DNA of 6,834 nt from NCBI GenBank assembly GCA_016839635.1, contig JAEOTV010000245.1, forward strand, positions 1 to 6,834, read 5' to 3'. This DNA comes from Promethearchaeota archaeon (GTDB lineage: Archaea > Asgardarchaeota > Lokiarchaeia > Sigynarchaeales > SOKP01). The position numbers were made by a program, and so were the translations under genes. Positions 1-6,475 of the stretch are shown in pieces. How positions within the stretch are numbered: position 1 is the first letter of the stretch; every line of letters starts with the position of its first letter. The notes beneath the pieces are model-generated. The model saw nothing but the letters and a program-made list of their open reading frames with translations. It ran no database searches and was not told the origin of the DNA.

Positions 1-915
1 TTATTATTCCTTGCATTAGGCATTGCAAGAATTTTCTTTCAAATTCATTATTTTTACGTTCCGACACTTGAAGGCACAATGAGTAATTTGAACCTTATTG
101 TAGTTTTTCTTATATTCTATGTTTTTGCAACTTTTTTCACTTGGATTGGGATCATAAATTTATTGGGTTGGGTAGGGCTTCTAGCATTTCGTGCTGATAG
201 CAAGTTTTTTAAGAAACACAGAGAGAAAAGAGTCCAAAAAGTATCAAAAGAAGACTTAATACATCAAGTAGAGGTCCTTCAGAAGGAAATTGAAATATTA
301 GAATCAAGAAAACCTGGTGAAAAACAAGAAACTCCCGAGAAAAAAGAAGAATTTGATTCAGAAGCAACCAAAACAATTACCGATTTTAAGAAACAAAAAC
401 TGGCAACTCTTAAAAAAGAAACTAAAGAACCAGGTAAAGATAAACTCGTAATTGCTATTAGGTTATTAATAAGTTTAGGCATTCTAGCGGTTGTTTTACC
501 GATTCTTCTAGGGCCTATAATTGGTCCTGATAGTTATGCGAGCTCATTGATGGATCCTACTTTACTTGATCGCTATGGTGTATTTATAGAATATGAAGAT
601 TATATAATACTTGGGGCATGGCGTTATCCTGTTGGTAGATTCCTGTTGAATTTTGTACTTTTACCTATTTGTATTGTGCTTGTTCCATTCTATTTTCTAT
701 ACTTAGCGAAAAAGAATACGGGAATCAAAAGAACTTCATATCTGTTAAACTTTCTTGGATTTATTTTATACGTGGCTGCTAGAGTCGCACAAGGAATATT
801 CAGTGCAATTGACTTATATGTTCTGGAGGCAATTCTTCCTCCCATCTTAATTTTAGTCTCTTTAATTACCATTTACTGGGCAAATCATTACCCAGAATTA
901 TCAATAGAGAAGTGA
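1..915 (+). CDS. Multi-pass membrane protein with cytoplasmic coiled-coil insert, 5'-truncated by the window edge
   Basis: I do not recognise the family. The frame has no stop from base 1. The codons before the first in-window ATG (position 79) encode a plausible helix (LLFLALGIARIFFQIHYFY), so that ATG is probably internal and the true start lies to the left. Counting residues from that ATG: hydrophobic stretch 7-38 (one long or two short helices); strongly charged Lys/Glu region about 40-122 with a heptad-like coiled coil near 56-78 (KEDLIHQVEVLQKEIEILES); then helices near 123-148, 188-209, 219-240 and 246-267, and a short polar tail. By the positive-inside rule the Lys-rich insert should be cytoplasmic. 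It carries no catalytic motif I can identify. The stop lies 6 bases before the next gene, suggesting one transcript with the surface protein downstream. A role in anchoring, sensing or export is possible but only inferred from that pairing. The coding call is firm; the function is unknown. Confidence 0.8.
   Translation, partial: LLFLALGIARIFFQIHYFYVPTLEGTMSNLNLIVVFLIFYVFATFFTWIGIINLLGWVGLLAFRADSKFFKKHREKRVQKVSKEDLIHQVEVLQKEIEILESRKPGEKQETPEKKEEFDSEATKTITDFKKQKLATLKKETKEPGKDKLVIAIRLLISLGILAVVLPILLGPIIGPDSYASSLMDPTLLDRYGVFIEYEDYIILGAWRYPVGRFLLNFVLLPICIVLVPFYFLYLAKKNTGIKRTSYLLNFLGFILYVAARVAQGIFSAIDLYVLEAILPPILILVSLITIYWANHYPELSIEK
908..915 (+). promoter_or_regulatory. Shine-Dalgarno-like element for the 922 gene
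   Basis: AGAAGTGA overlaps the stop codon of the upstream membrane-protein gene and ends 6 bases before ATG 922. It resembles the archaeal GGAGGTGA core with A-for-G changes. The same GAAGTGA with the same 6-base spacer precedes the TTG at 4600, which strengthens both calls. The overlap with the upstream stop fits translational coupling. Confidence 0.5.
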
Positions 916-921
916 TATATT

Positions 922-3900
922 ATGAAACAAAATTATAAAATAATTATTCTTAGTTTTTGCCTCCTTTCGTCTATTCTATTAAATTTTATCAACATTGATT
1001 TTGCTACTGATCAGGATCTTTCAAATAGAACCTATGAAACTTTCGATACAGACAATTTACTCAACTCATACACACCAGTTGCTCCGTTTTTTATAGATGA
1101 TAGCGATCCTATCCATAGTTGGAATTATTACAAAACCAATTATGGATGGTGTACTGGTACGGGTACTCTGGCAGATCCCTATGTCATCGATGATATATCA
1201 ATTGGAGGTGGTGGTTCAGAAACTTGTCTCGAAGTTCGATGGACTTCTCCTGGTACCTACTGGACGATTCAAAATTCATATTTCGCTGATACGGGAGTAT
1301 CCAGCGCTGGTATTTATGTAGGTTCATCTACAAATGGAGATATATTAAGTTGTATCTTTTATGATTGTTATTTTGGAATAAGTGTAGAGGTAAACAGTCA
1401 TAATATGTATATCTATAATAATACTGTGACCGATGGACTTTGGGGTATAAATATCCAAGGTAGTGATAATGCCGAATTAGTAGACAATACTGTTCTTAGA
1501 TGTCAAAACCAAGGGATAGCTATAGAAGACAGTGCATCTTGTAAGATTATTGGAAACACTGTCAATGAAACAACAGGAAAGACCATCCCTGCTGATATTG
1601 AAATGGGTATTTGGGTGGCTGGGAGTATTAACATTGAAGTAATAAATAACACATGCTATAACAATGATAAAGACGGAATTATGATTGTTGAATGCGATTC
1701 TGCTACAGTTTCGGGAAATATCGCTAATGATAATGGTGACAGTGGTATTAGAATCTTAGATTGCGATAATTGTGATATTATCGAAAATACGGTAAATGAT
1801 AATACTGAATTTGGTATTTTTGAACATGATAACTGTATCAATAATATCTATCAAAATAACACCTGTAATACAGTGTGGGGTTTTTCTCCTTTCGTAATTG
1901 ATGGTACTGGTGGTGGTGATTTTACCTGGGCAGAAGCTGTTGATGAGAGAGATTGGTGTAGTGGAGCGGGAACTTTTGGTGATCCATATGTCATAGAGGC
2001 TCTCGCAGTAGATGGTGGAACTTCGGAGAATTGTATTGAGATTAGGAACTCCAACGCTTATTTTATAATCAATGGTAGCATATTTTCCAATGGGATATAT
2101 GGAATTAAATTGGATAATACAGATAATGGGCAAATAATCAATAATACTGTAAAAAATTGTGTGAGTAGTGAAATATGGCTAGAATATAGTTCTGATAATA
2201 AAATTTTAAAAAATATTGTAGATTCGAGTAGTAATTATGCGATTTACTTGGAATACAGTGATCAAAACAATGTTTCACTAAATATAATAACAGGAAATGC
2301 TCACTGTATCTATGAAATAAATAGCGTCAATAATATCATCGAGAATAATGTCTGTAACATAGATATTATCATCACTATAAATTCACCAACCACAATGCAA
2401 CTTACAGGGTCATTAGCACCAGATTTTGATATCTCATTAAGTATTATTGATCCTAATACTACATGGTATTCTGTAGATGGAGGGATAACAAATAAAACAT
2501 TTACAGGGTTAACAGGAACTATAGATCAAATTGAATGGAATGGTCAAGGCGCTGGATTGGTTACTATTAGGTTCTATGCGAATAATTCAATGAATCAAAT
2601 TAGTTTTTCAGACGTGATTGTACAGAAGGATCTAAGCGGCCCAATTATTACAATCAATTCTCCAAGTCCTAATGATATTTTCAACGGTACTGCTCCATTT
2701 TTTGATGTTGACATATCAGGACCAGCATTAGATTCTTATTGGTATACTATAGATGGTGGTTTAAATAATTACACGTTCACACCACCCACTGGACAAATCA
2801 ATCAAGGAGCGTGGGATTTAGCAATTGATGGGAATGTTACTATCAGATTCTATGCTAATACTTCTATAGGTAATTTAAATTATCAGGAAGTAACAGTTAT
2901 TAGAGATACTAGAGCACCCTTAATAACAATAAATTCACCTTCTCATTATGATGTTTTCGGATTAAATGCTCCCTCCTATTCTATTAGTATCAATGAACCA
3001 AATCTAGATGCTATATGGTACTCATTAGATGGCGGAACAACTAATACAACCATTACGGAAACAACAGGCATTATCAATCAAACTATTTGGGAAGGCTTTA
3101 TGAATGAAAGTGTTACAATTAGCTTCTACGCCTCTGATGAACTTGGTCGTGTCAACACTACAGAAGTCTCTGTATGGAAAGATATAATTAAACCAGTAAT
3201 TACAATCCATTCACCATTCCCAAATGAACTCTTTGGATTTACACCACCAACATTCAATATCTCAATAGATGAAGCCAATCCAGGTACCACTTGCTATAAT
3301 TTAATAGGTGACCCTTTAAACTATACTTTTATGGGATTACTAGGAAATATATCCCTAGTGTCATGGAATCTTTTTTCAAATGGAACTTTAACGATTAGAT
3401 TCTATGCAACAGATGCTGCAGGTAATGTGGGCTTTACAGACATCCTTATTAGGAAGGATATTATTGATCCAGTCATTACAATCCATTCACCACTTATGAA
3501 CGATTATTATTCGGTAACAGCCCCCACATTTAATATTTCAATAAATGAACCCCATCTAAATACAACCTGGTATAACGTAATTGGTGTCCCGGTAGACTTT
3601 CCGGTTGTTGGAACGACAGGAAATATAACCCAGTGGGCATGGGATGCTCTTGGAAATGGAGGTGTAACTATCAGATTCTATGCCACAGATTATGCGGGTA
3701 ATATGGGATTTACAGATGTAGGTCTTACTAAGGATACCATAAACCCAATAGTTACAGTTGATGAACCCCTCTCAGGTGAAGTTTTTGGAGACAGAGCTCC
3801 AGCTTATAACATCTCTGTAGAAGAACAATTTTTTAATAGAACTTGGTATAAGATAATCGGAGAAACATTAAATTATACTTTTACAGGTATAACAGCTGGA

Positions 3901-4494
3901 TTCTGGGGGACATTAGATCAATCAGGATGGGACTTATTTTGGAACGAGACTCTAACTATTAGATTTTATGCAAGTGATGAAGCCGGAAATGTAGGGTTTA
4001 AGGATGCGGTGATTAATAAAGACATTTATACTGAACTGATTTTCGAGATAATATATCCAGAACAAGATGCAGAGTATGGAAGAATACCCCCATCGTATAA
4101 TCTCTATGTCAGTATTCTGAACATTAGTGAAATGTGGTATACTCTCGATAACGGAAAAATGAATATACCGTTTACAGATCTTCAGGGAGTAATAAATGAT
4201 TCAGTATGGATGGATGCTCCAAACGGTACGGTCACTATCAAATTCTACGTAAAAGATGATTCTGATAATGTATATATCCGAGAAGTCGATGTGATCAAAA
4301 CTGGAATTGTTACAGTTTATAGAGAAATAAACCAAGTCGTAGAATTCTTATTATTTCTATTTGGATTTCCAAATATAATACTAACTCTAGGATGCTCTAT
4401 AGGTGTAGGAGCTGGTGGATATTTTATAGTAAAGAAGGAAAAGGATCCTAATTTCTCCTTATTGAAAAAGAAGAAGAAAGGACCGATGAAATAA
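922..4494 (+). CDS. Large secreted surface protein: two parallel beta-helix modules, seven Ig-like repeats, C-terminal membrane anchor
   Basis: This 1190-residue protein starts with a Sec-type signal peptide (residues 1 to about 28: K-containing n-region, long hydrophobic core). Two right-handed parallel beta-helix modules (NosD/PbH1-like coils) follow, at about 76-319 and 345-478. Each begins with a WC-[ST]-G-x-G-T-x-x-DPYVI cap (C77/C102 and C346/C371). Residues 479-1126 are seven Ig-like repeats of about 92 residues, with signatures TI[NH]SP, WY.(L/I)DGG, TG.I.Q..W, TIRFYA and GNVGF.D...KD. A transmembrane helix lies at about 1150-1170, followed by a 20-residue lysine-rich tail that should be cytoplasmic. 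About 33 N-x-S/T sequons suggest heavy glycosylation outside the cell. The gene starts 6 bases after the membrane-protein gene, so the two are probably co-transcribed. It is likely an envelope, stalk or adhesin protein. No catalytic residues are recognisable, so a beta-helix enzyme such as a polysaccharide lyase is possible but unsupported. Confidence 0.93.
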   Translation: MKQNYKIIILSFCLLSSILLNFINIDFATDQDLSNRTYETFDTDNLLNSYTPVAPFFIDDSDPIHSWNYYKTNYGWCTGTGTLADPYVIDDISIGGGGSETCLEVRWTSPGTYWTIQNSYFADTGVSSAGIYVGSSTNGDILSCIFYDCYFGISVEVNSHNMYIYNNTVTDGLWGINIQGSDNAELVDNTVLRCQNQGIAIEDSASCKIIGNTVNETTGKTIPADIEMGIWVAGSINIEVINNTCYNNDKDGIMIVECDSATVSGNIANDNGDSGIRILDCDNCDIIENTVNDNTEFGIFEHDNCINNIYQNNTCNTVWGFSPFVIDGTGGGDFTWAEAVDERDWCSGAGTFGDPYVIEALAVDGGTSENCIEIRNSNAYFIINGSIFSNGIYGIKLDNTDNGQIINNTVKNCVSSEIWLEYSSDNKILKNIVDSSSNYAIYLEYSDQNNVSLNIITGNAHCIYEINSVNNIIENNVCNIDIIITINSPTTMQLTGSLAPDFDISLSIIDPNTTWYSVDGGITNKTFTGLTGTIDQIEWNGQGAGLVTIRFYANNSMNQISFSDVIVQKDLSGPIITINSPSPNDIFNGTAPFFDVDISGPALDSYWYTIDGGLNNYTFTPPTGQINQGAWDLAIDGNVTIRFYANTSIGNLNYQEVTVIRDTRAPLITINSPSHYDVFGLNAPSYSISINEPNLDAIWYSLDGGTTNTTITETTGIINQTIWEGFMNESVTISFYASDELGRVNTTEVSVWKDIIKPVITIHSPFPNELFGFTPPTFNISIDEANPGTTCYNLIGDPLNYTFMGLLGNISLVSWNLFSNGTLTIRFYATDAAGNVGFTDILIRKDIIDPVITIHSPLMNDYYSVTAPTFNISINEPHLNTTWYNVIGVPVDFPVVGTTGNITQWAWDALGNGGVTIRFYATDYAGNMGFTDVGLTKDTINPIVTVDEPLSGEVFGDRAPAYNISVEEQFFNRTWYKIIGETLNYTFTGITAGFWGTLDQSGWDLFWNETLTIRFYASDEAGNVGFKDAVINKDIYTELIFEIIYPEQDAEYGRIPPSYNLYVSILNISEMWYTLDNGKMNIPFTDLQGVINDSVWMDAPNGTVTIKFYVKDDSDNVYIREVDVIKTGIVTVYREINQVVEFLLFLFGFPNIILTLGCSIGVGAGGYFIVKKEKDPNFSLLKKKKKGPMK
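1309..1878 (+). repeat. Beta-helix coils, module 1 (8 coils, mostly 23 residues)
   Basis: Residues 130-319 divide into eight coils, each opening with Gly-Ile (GIYV, GISV, GINI, GIAI, GIWV, GIMI, GIRI, GIFE) and carrying Asn ladders near the turn. Lengths are 22, 23, 23, 31, 23, 23, 23 and about 22. The 31-residue fourth coil has an 8-residue bulge (about NETTGKTIPADIEM), a likely loop protruding from the helix. The repeat is visible in protein only; the coils have diverged in DNA. Confidence 0.8.
2101..2355 (+). repeat. Beta-helix coils, module 2 (about 4 coils)
   Basis: Residues 394-478 form roughly four coils opening GIKL, EIWL, AIYL and CIYE, with a spacing of 22-23 residues and NN-containing turns. 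This module has half the coils of module 1 and follows the second WC cap. It reads as a shortened duplicate of the first module. Confidence 0.7.
2356..4299 (+). repeat. Seven tandem ~92-residue Ig-like repeats
   Basis: Unit boundaries fall at residues 479-570, 571-662, 663-754, 755-846, 847-938, 939-1034 and 1035-1126. Six units are 92 residues (276 bases); the sixth has 96 because of a 4-residue insertion in the TG.(x).Q loop (GITAGFWGTLDQSGW). The consensus is x-x-P-[VI]-ITI-[NH]-SP, F-G-x-x-AP-[TS]-[FY]-N-I-S, TWY, G-x-I-x-Q-x-x-W, [VL]-TIRFYA-x-D, GNVGF and a closing KD. The pattern suggests an all-beta Ig-like/cadherin-like fold. Units 4 and 5 are the closest pair: their opening 24 bases (3193-3216 and 3469-3492) differ at one position and lie exactly 276 apart. 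Confidence 0.9.
4369..4494 (+). other. C-terminal transmembrane anchor and lysine-rich tail
   Basis: Residues about 1150-1170 (PNIILTLGCSIGVGAGGYFI region) form a Gly-rich hydrophobic helix. A further hydrophobic stretch (about 1142-1149) precedes it. The last 20 residues hold nine lysines, which fits a stop-transfer tail left in the cytoplasm. It differs from the short sorting-type tail of the paralogue at 4600-6360, so this protein is probably a stable type I membrane protein. Confidence 0.75.
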
Positions 4495-4506
4495 TAAATA
4501 AAAATA

Positions 4507-4521
4507 TTTTTTTTTTTTTTT
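4507..4521 (+). terminator. Poly-T terminator after the 922 gene
   Basis: An uninterrupted run of 15 T lies 12 bases after the stop at 4494. There is no stem-loop before it. Archaeal RNA polymerase terminates at T-rich tracts without a hairpin, so this probably ends the transcript of the first two genes. A homopolymer this long may also be miscounted in the assembly. Confidence 0.6.
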
Positions 4522-4548
4522 CTGATTTTTGAATAATTTAAAAAATAT

Positions 4549-4561
4549 CGAACATATATTA
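4549..4561 (+). promoter_or_regulatory. Candidate archaeal BRE/TATA promoter for the 4600 gene
   Basis: CGAAC followed by ATATATTA resembles a BRE plus TATA box. Initiation about 25 bases after the box would fall near 4583, giving a leader of about 17 bases that still includes the SD-like GAAGTGA. The surroundings are very AT-rich, so chance matches are easy; TTTAAAAAATAT at 4537-4548 is an alternative box. Confidence 0.4.
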
Positions 4562-4586
4562 ATAAGATATATTTTTAAAAAAAAAT

Positions 4587-4593
4587 GAAGTGA
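4587..4593 (+). promoter_or_regulatory. SD-like element favouring the TTG start at 4600
   Basis: GAAGTGA ends 6 bases before TTG 4600, and 15 bases before the alternative ATG at 4609. The upstream surface-protein gene has the same element and 6-base spacer before its ATG, so TTG is the better-supported start. The choice changes only three N-terminal residues and leaves the signal peptide intact. Confidence 0.5.
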
Positions 4594-4599
4594 ATCCAA

Positions 4600-6360
4600 T
4601 TGAATAATATGAAATTTAAAATTTCATTTCTAACCTTTGGAGTTATTCTTGCATTAGTAAGTTTTTCAATCTTAATGCATGATAATAATGCCTTGACAAT
4701 CGGGGGAAATCAAAACAAGTCGAATACAAATCAACTAAAAAATTCGGGTTACTGGGTACTCTCAGGTATAAGTATCAATGGAAGTGCATCTGGTGTGGGA
4801 GCTCATAACTGGACCTGGGCAGAAAATCAACCATGGTGCAGTGGTTCGGGTACGTTCCACGATCCTTATGTTATAGAAAATGTTACCATCGATGGTGCCT
4901 GGACAGGTTCTTGTATTGATATTAGTAATTCTATTGTTTATTTTGAAATCTATAATTGCACACTCTACAATTCAGGTTATGGTGGCCCTCCCAATAATGA
5001 TGCTGGTATCTGGTTCTATAATGTAACTAAAGGAACATTAATTGAGAATTACTGTCATGATAATGCCTATGCGGGAATTCATATTATCTATAGTGATAAT
5101 AACACTATTATAGATAATGTTTTAAATGATAATTTTGATCCGGGGCTAAAATTAAGACAAAGTCATAATAACATCGTCTCAGGTAATAATGCTACATATA
5201 ACGATTTTGGGATAACATTAGATCATAGTAATTATAATGACGTCTATGACAACCATGTAGAGAACATCGCTTGGTATGGGATTTATTTAGGAACTAGTCA
5301 TGATAACACTGTTTTTAGAAATACTGCAAGGAATTGTAATGCATCGGGACTTGGTACGACACTAAGTAATAATAATGGCTTCCACAATAATACTTGTGAA
5401 GAAAATCTTGCTGATGGAATAAATTTATATTCAAGCCATTGCACTGACATTATCGATAATACCTTCACTGATAATAGCGGTAGTGGTATCAATCTATTTA
5501 GTAGTAACGGTAGCACTATTTCGGATAATAATATCATTTGGAATGGGCTAGAAGGTATTATACTTGATAGTAGTAACGACTCAATAGTAGTTAATAACGA
5601 TCTCTTAAATAATATGGGATGCATAACCGAAATTAATTGTGAGAATAATATTTTTGAAAATAATACTTGTGTCATAGCTGATACTGTAGATCCTGTGCTT
5701 ACATTATACGCCCCTTATGACACTGAATTATTCGGTAATGTAGCGCCTACATATAATATTACGATTGTTGAAGACAATTTCAATGCTAGTTGGTATGTTT
5801 TGGATGATGGAATATCAAGTCTGACGCATCCTTTTAGCTCTCCTACAGGTATGATTGATCAGACTTTATGGGACGCTATGCAGGATGGTACTATTAGTCT
5901 TAGTTTTAATGCTAATGATACTTCTGGAAAGATAGGAACCGTTTCTGTAAATGTTAGTAAAGATACTACTGCACCTGTGATAACTATCATTTCACCCGCA
6001 GAAAATGATGAATTCGGAACTACTGCACCCACCTTTTCGATTACTATCGTTGAAGTGAATTTCAATACAAGTTGGTACACTATGGATGGAGGTATAACAA
6101 TTATACCCTTTTCAGGAATCACCGGAACATTCGATCAAGATACATGGGACAGCATGGCGGATGGGAATTACACGCTTACATTTTATGCAAATGACTTTAC
6201 AGGTAATGTCGGTTCGGAGAATGTCAAAATTATAAAAGATACAACCCCCCCTGATGATGGAAATGGTGGAACTCCTCCAATAGGAGGGTATGAGATTAGT
6301 CTCTTAATTTGCATATTTGGAATTGCATCTTTTATTTTAGCAAAAAAAAAGTTTAAATAA
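4600..6360 (+). CDS. Secreted beta-helix / Ig-like surface protein with a sorting-type C-terminus
   Basis: This 586-residue protein is a smaller paralogue of the upstream surface protein. It has an N-terminal signal peptide (hydrophobic core about 8-26, likely cleavage near residue 31), then the WCSGSGTFHDPYVIE cap (C80/C105). Nine beta-helix coils follow at 136-341, and two Ig-like repeats at 362-455 and 456-547. A short low-complexity linker (PPDDGNGGTPP) leads to a tripartite C-terminus: GGYE, a hydrophobic stretch (about 566-581) and KKKFK. That ending resembles archaeosortase-type (PGF-CTERM-like) or Asgard-specific sorting signals, so the mature protein may be processed and lipid-anchored. 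About 19 N-x-S/T sequons imply glycosylation. It appears to have its own promoter after a T-run. NosD-like annotation would describe only the fold; I see no copper or carbohydrate site. The start is TTG, with ATG 4609 as the alternative. Confidence 0.93.
   Translation: MNNMKFKISFLTFGVILALVSFSILMHDNNALTIGGNQNKSNTNQLKNSGYWVLSGISINGSASGVGAHNWTWAENQPWCSGSGTFHDPYVIENVTIDGAWTGSCIDISNSIVYFEIYNCTLYNSGYGGPPNNDAGIWFYNVTKGTLIENYCHDNAYAGIHIIYSDNNTIIDNVLNDNFDPGLKLRQSHNNIVSGNNATYNDFGITLDHSNYNDVYDNHVENIAWYGIYLGTSHDNTVFRNTARNCNASGLGTTLSNNNGFHNNTCEENLADGINLYSSHCTDIIDNTFTDNSGSGINLFSSNGSTISDNNIIWNGLEGIILDSSNDSIVVNNDLLNNMGCITEINCENNIFENNTCVIADTVDPVLTLYAPYDTELFGNVAPTYNITIVEDNFNASWYVLDDGISSLTHPFSSPTGMIDQTLWDAMQDGTISLSFNANDTSGKIGTVSVNVSKDTTAPVITIISPAENDEFGTTAPTFSITIVEVNFNTSWYTMDGGITIIPFSGITGTFDQDTWDSMADGNYTLTFYANDFTGNVGSENVKIIKDTTPPDDGNGGTPPIGGYEISLLICIFGIASFILAKKKFK
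5005..5622 (+). repeat. Beta-helix coils (9 coils, 23-residue period)
   Basis: Residues 136-341 divide into nine coils, eight of 23 residues and one of 22, giving a period of about 69 bases. Coils open GIWF, GIHI, GLKL, GITL, GIYL, GLGT, GINL, GINL and GIIL. A Ser-x-x-Asn turn and Asn ladders (DNN, NNT, DNT) recur at fixed positions. A final partial coil (ITEINCENNIFENNTC) closes the helix before the Ig-like units. This regularity is typical of right-handed parallel beta-helices of the PbH1 type. Confidence 0.85.
5683..6240 (+). repeat. Two tandem Ig-like repeats
   Basis: Residues 362-455 (94) and 456-547 (92) share the signatures of the seven units in the upstream paralogue: FG..APT[YF], SWY..D.G, [TG]..DQ..W, a final [SN].KD. 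Both keep the acidic D-x-G turn seen in units 1-3 of the paralogue, not the IG turn of its units 4-6. The first unit has weaker TIRFYA (SLSFNA). Confidence 0.88.
6283..6360 (+). other. Candidate C-terminal sorting signal (GGY, hydrophobic, Lys tail)
   Basis: Residues 561-586 read IGGYEIS, then a hydrophobic segment of about 15 residues, then KKKFK. The layout of a short motif, one helix and a basic tail at the extreme C-terminus matches archaeosortase/exosortase substrates. The motif is not canonical PGF. I recall similar I-[PG]-G-Y tails in Lokiarchaeota proteins, but cannot verify this here. A plain transmembrane anchor is the alternative. Confidence 0.55.
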
Positions 6361-6371
6361 AATTTTACTTA

Positions 6372-6382
6372 TTTTTTTTTTT
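6372..6382 (+). terminator. Poly-T terminator after the 4600 gene
   Basis: A run of 11 T begins 12 bases after the stop at 6360, the same distance as the 15-T run after the upstream surface gene. No hairpin precedes it. It fits hairpin-independent archaeal termination between two convergent genes. Confidence 0.6.
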
Positions 6383-6475
6383 AATCTGAAGTTCTATCAT
6401 TTCAAAAAGATTGAGATTAGCATATCTTTAAAGTTAGTGTTCTTTTAATAACTTATTTTAACAGAAAATCAATGA

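Noticed and set aside
79..81. ATG at 79 as the true start of the first gene
   Set aside because: The frame is open to base 1 and the upstream codons encode a convincing membrane helix; no SD-like element precedes the ATG.
922..1005. Lipoprotein signal (Cys13 in LSFC)
   Set aside because: Phe precedes the Cys, which does not fit a lipobox, and the hydrophobic core continues for more than ten residues after it.
1756..2133. 125-residue minus-strand open frame inside the large surface gene
   Set aside because: It lies wholly opposite a strongly supported coding region with clear repeats and has no recognisable features of its own.
2356..4299. Regular periodicity as a possible CRISPR array or DNA satellite
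   Set aside because: The 276-base period is a protein-level repeat in one frame; the DNA has diverged and there are no short identical repeats with unique spacers.
5298..5675. 125-residue minus-strand open frame inside the 4600 gene
   Set aside because: It is Leu/Ser-rich because it is antisense to the Asn/Asp-rich coils; its length follows from the periodic coding sequence opposite.
4600..6360. Annotation as NosD, a copper-handling protein of nitrous oxide reduction
   Set aside because: The resemblance is only to the beta-helix coil; no nos neighbours or metal-binding pattern are present.
6400..6475. Terminator for the minus-strand acyl-CoA synthetase gene
   Set aside because: Only A4-A5 runs (T runs on the minus strand, for example 6404-6408) are present, too short to call in such AT-rich DNA.
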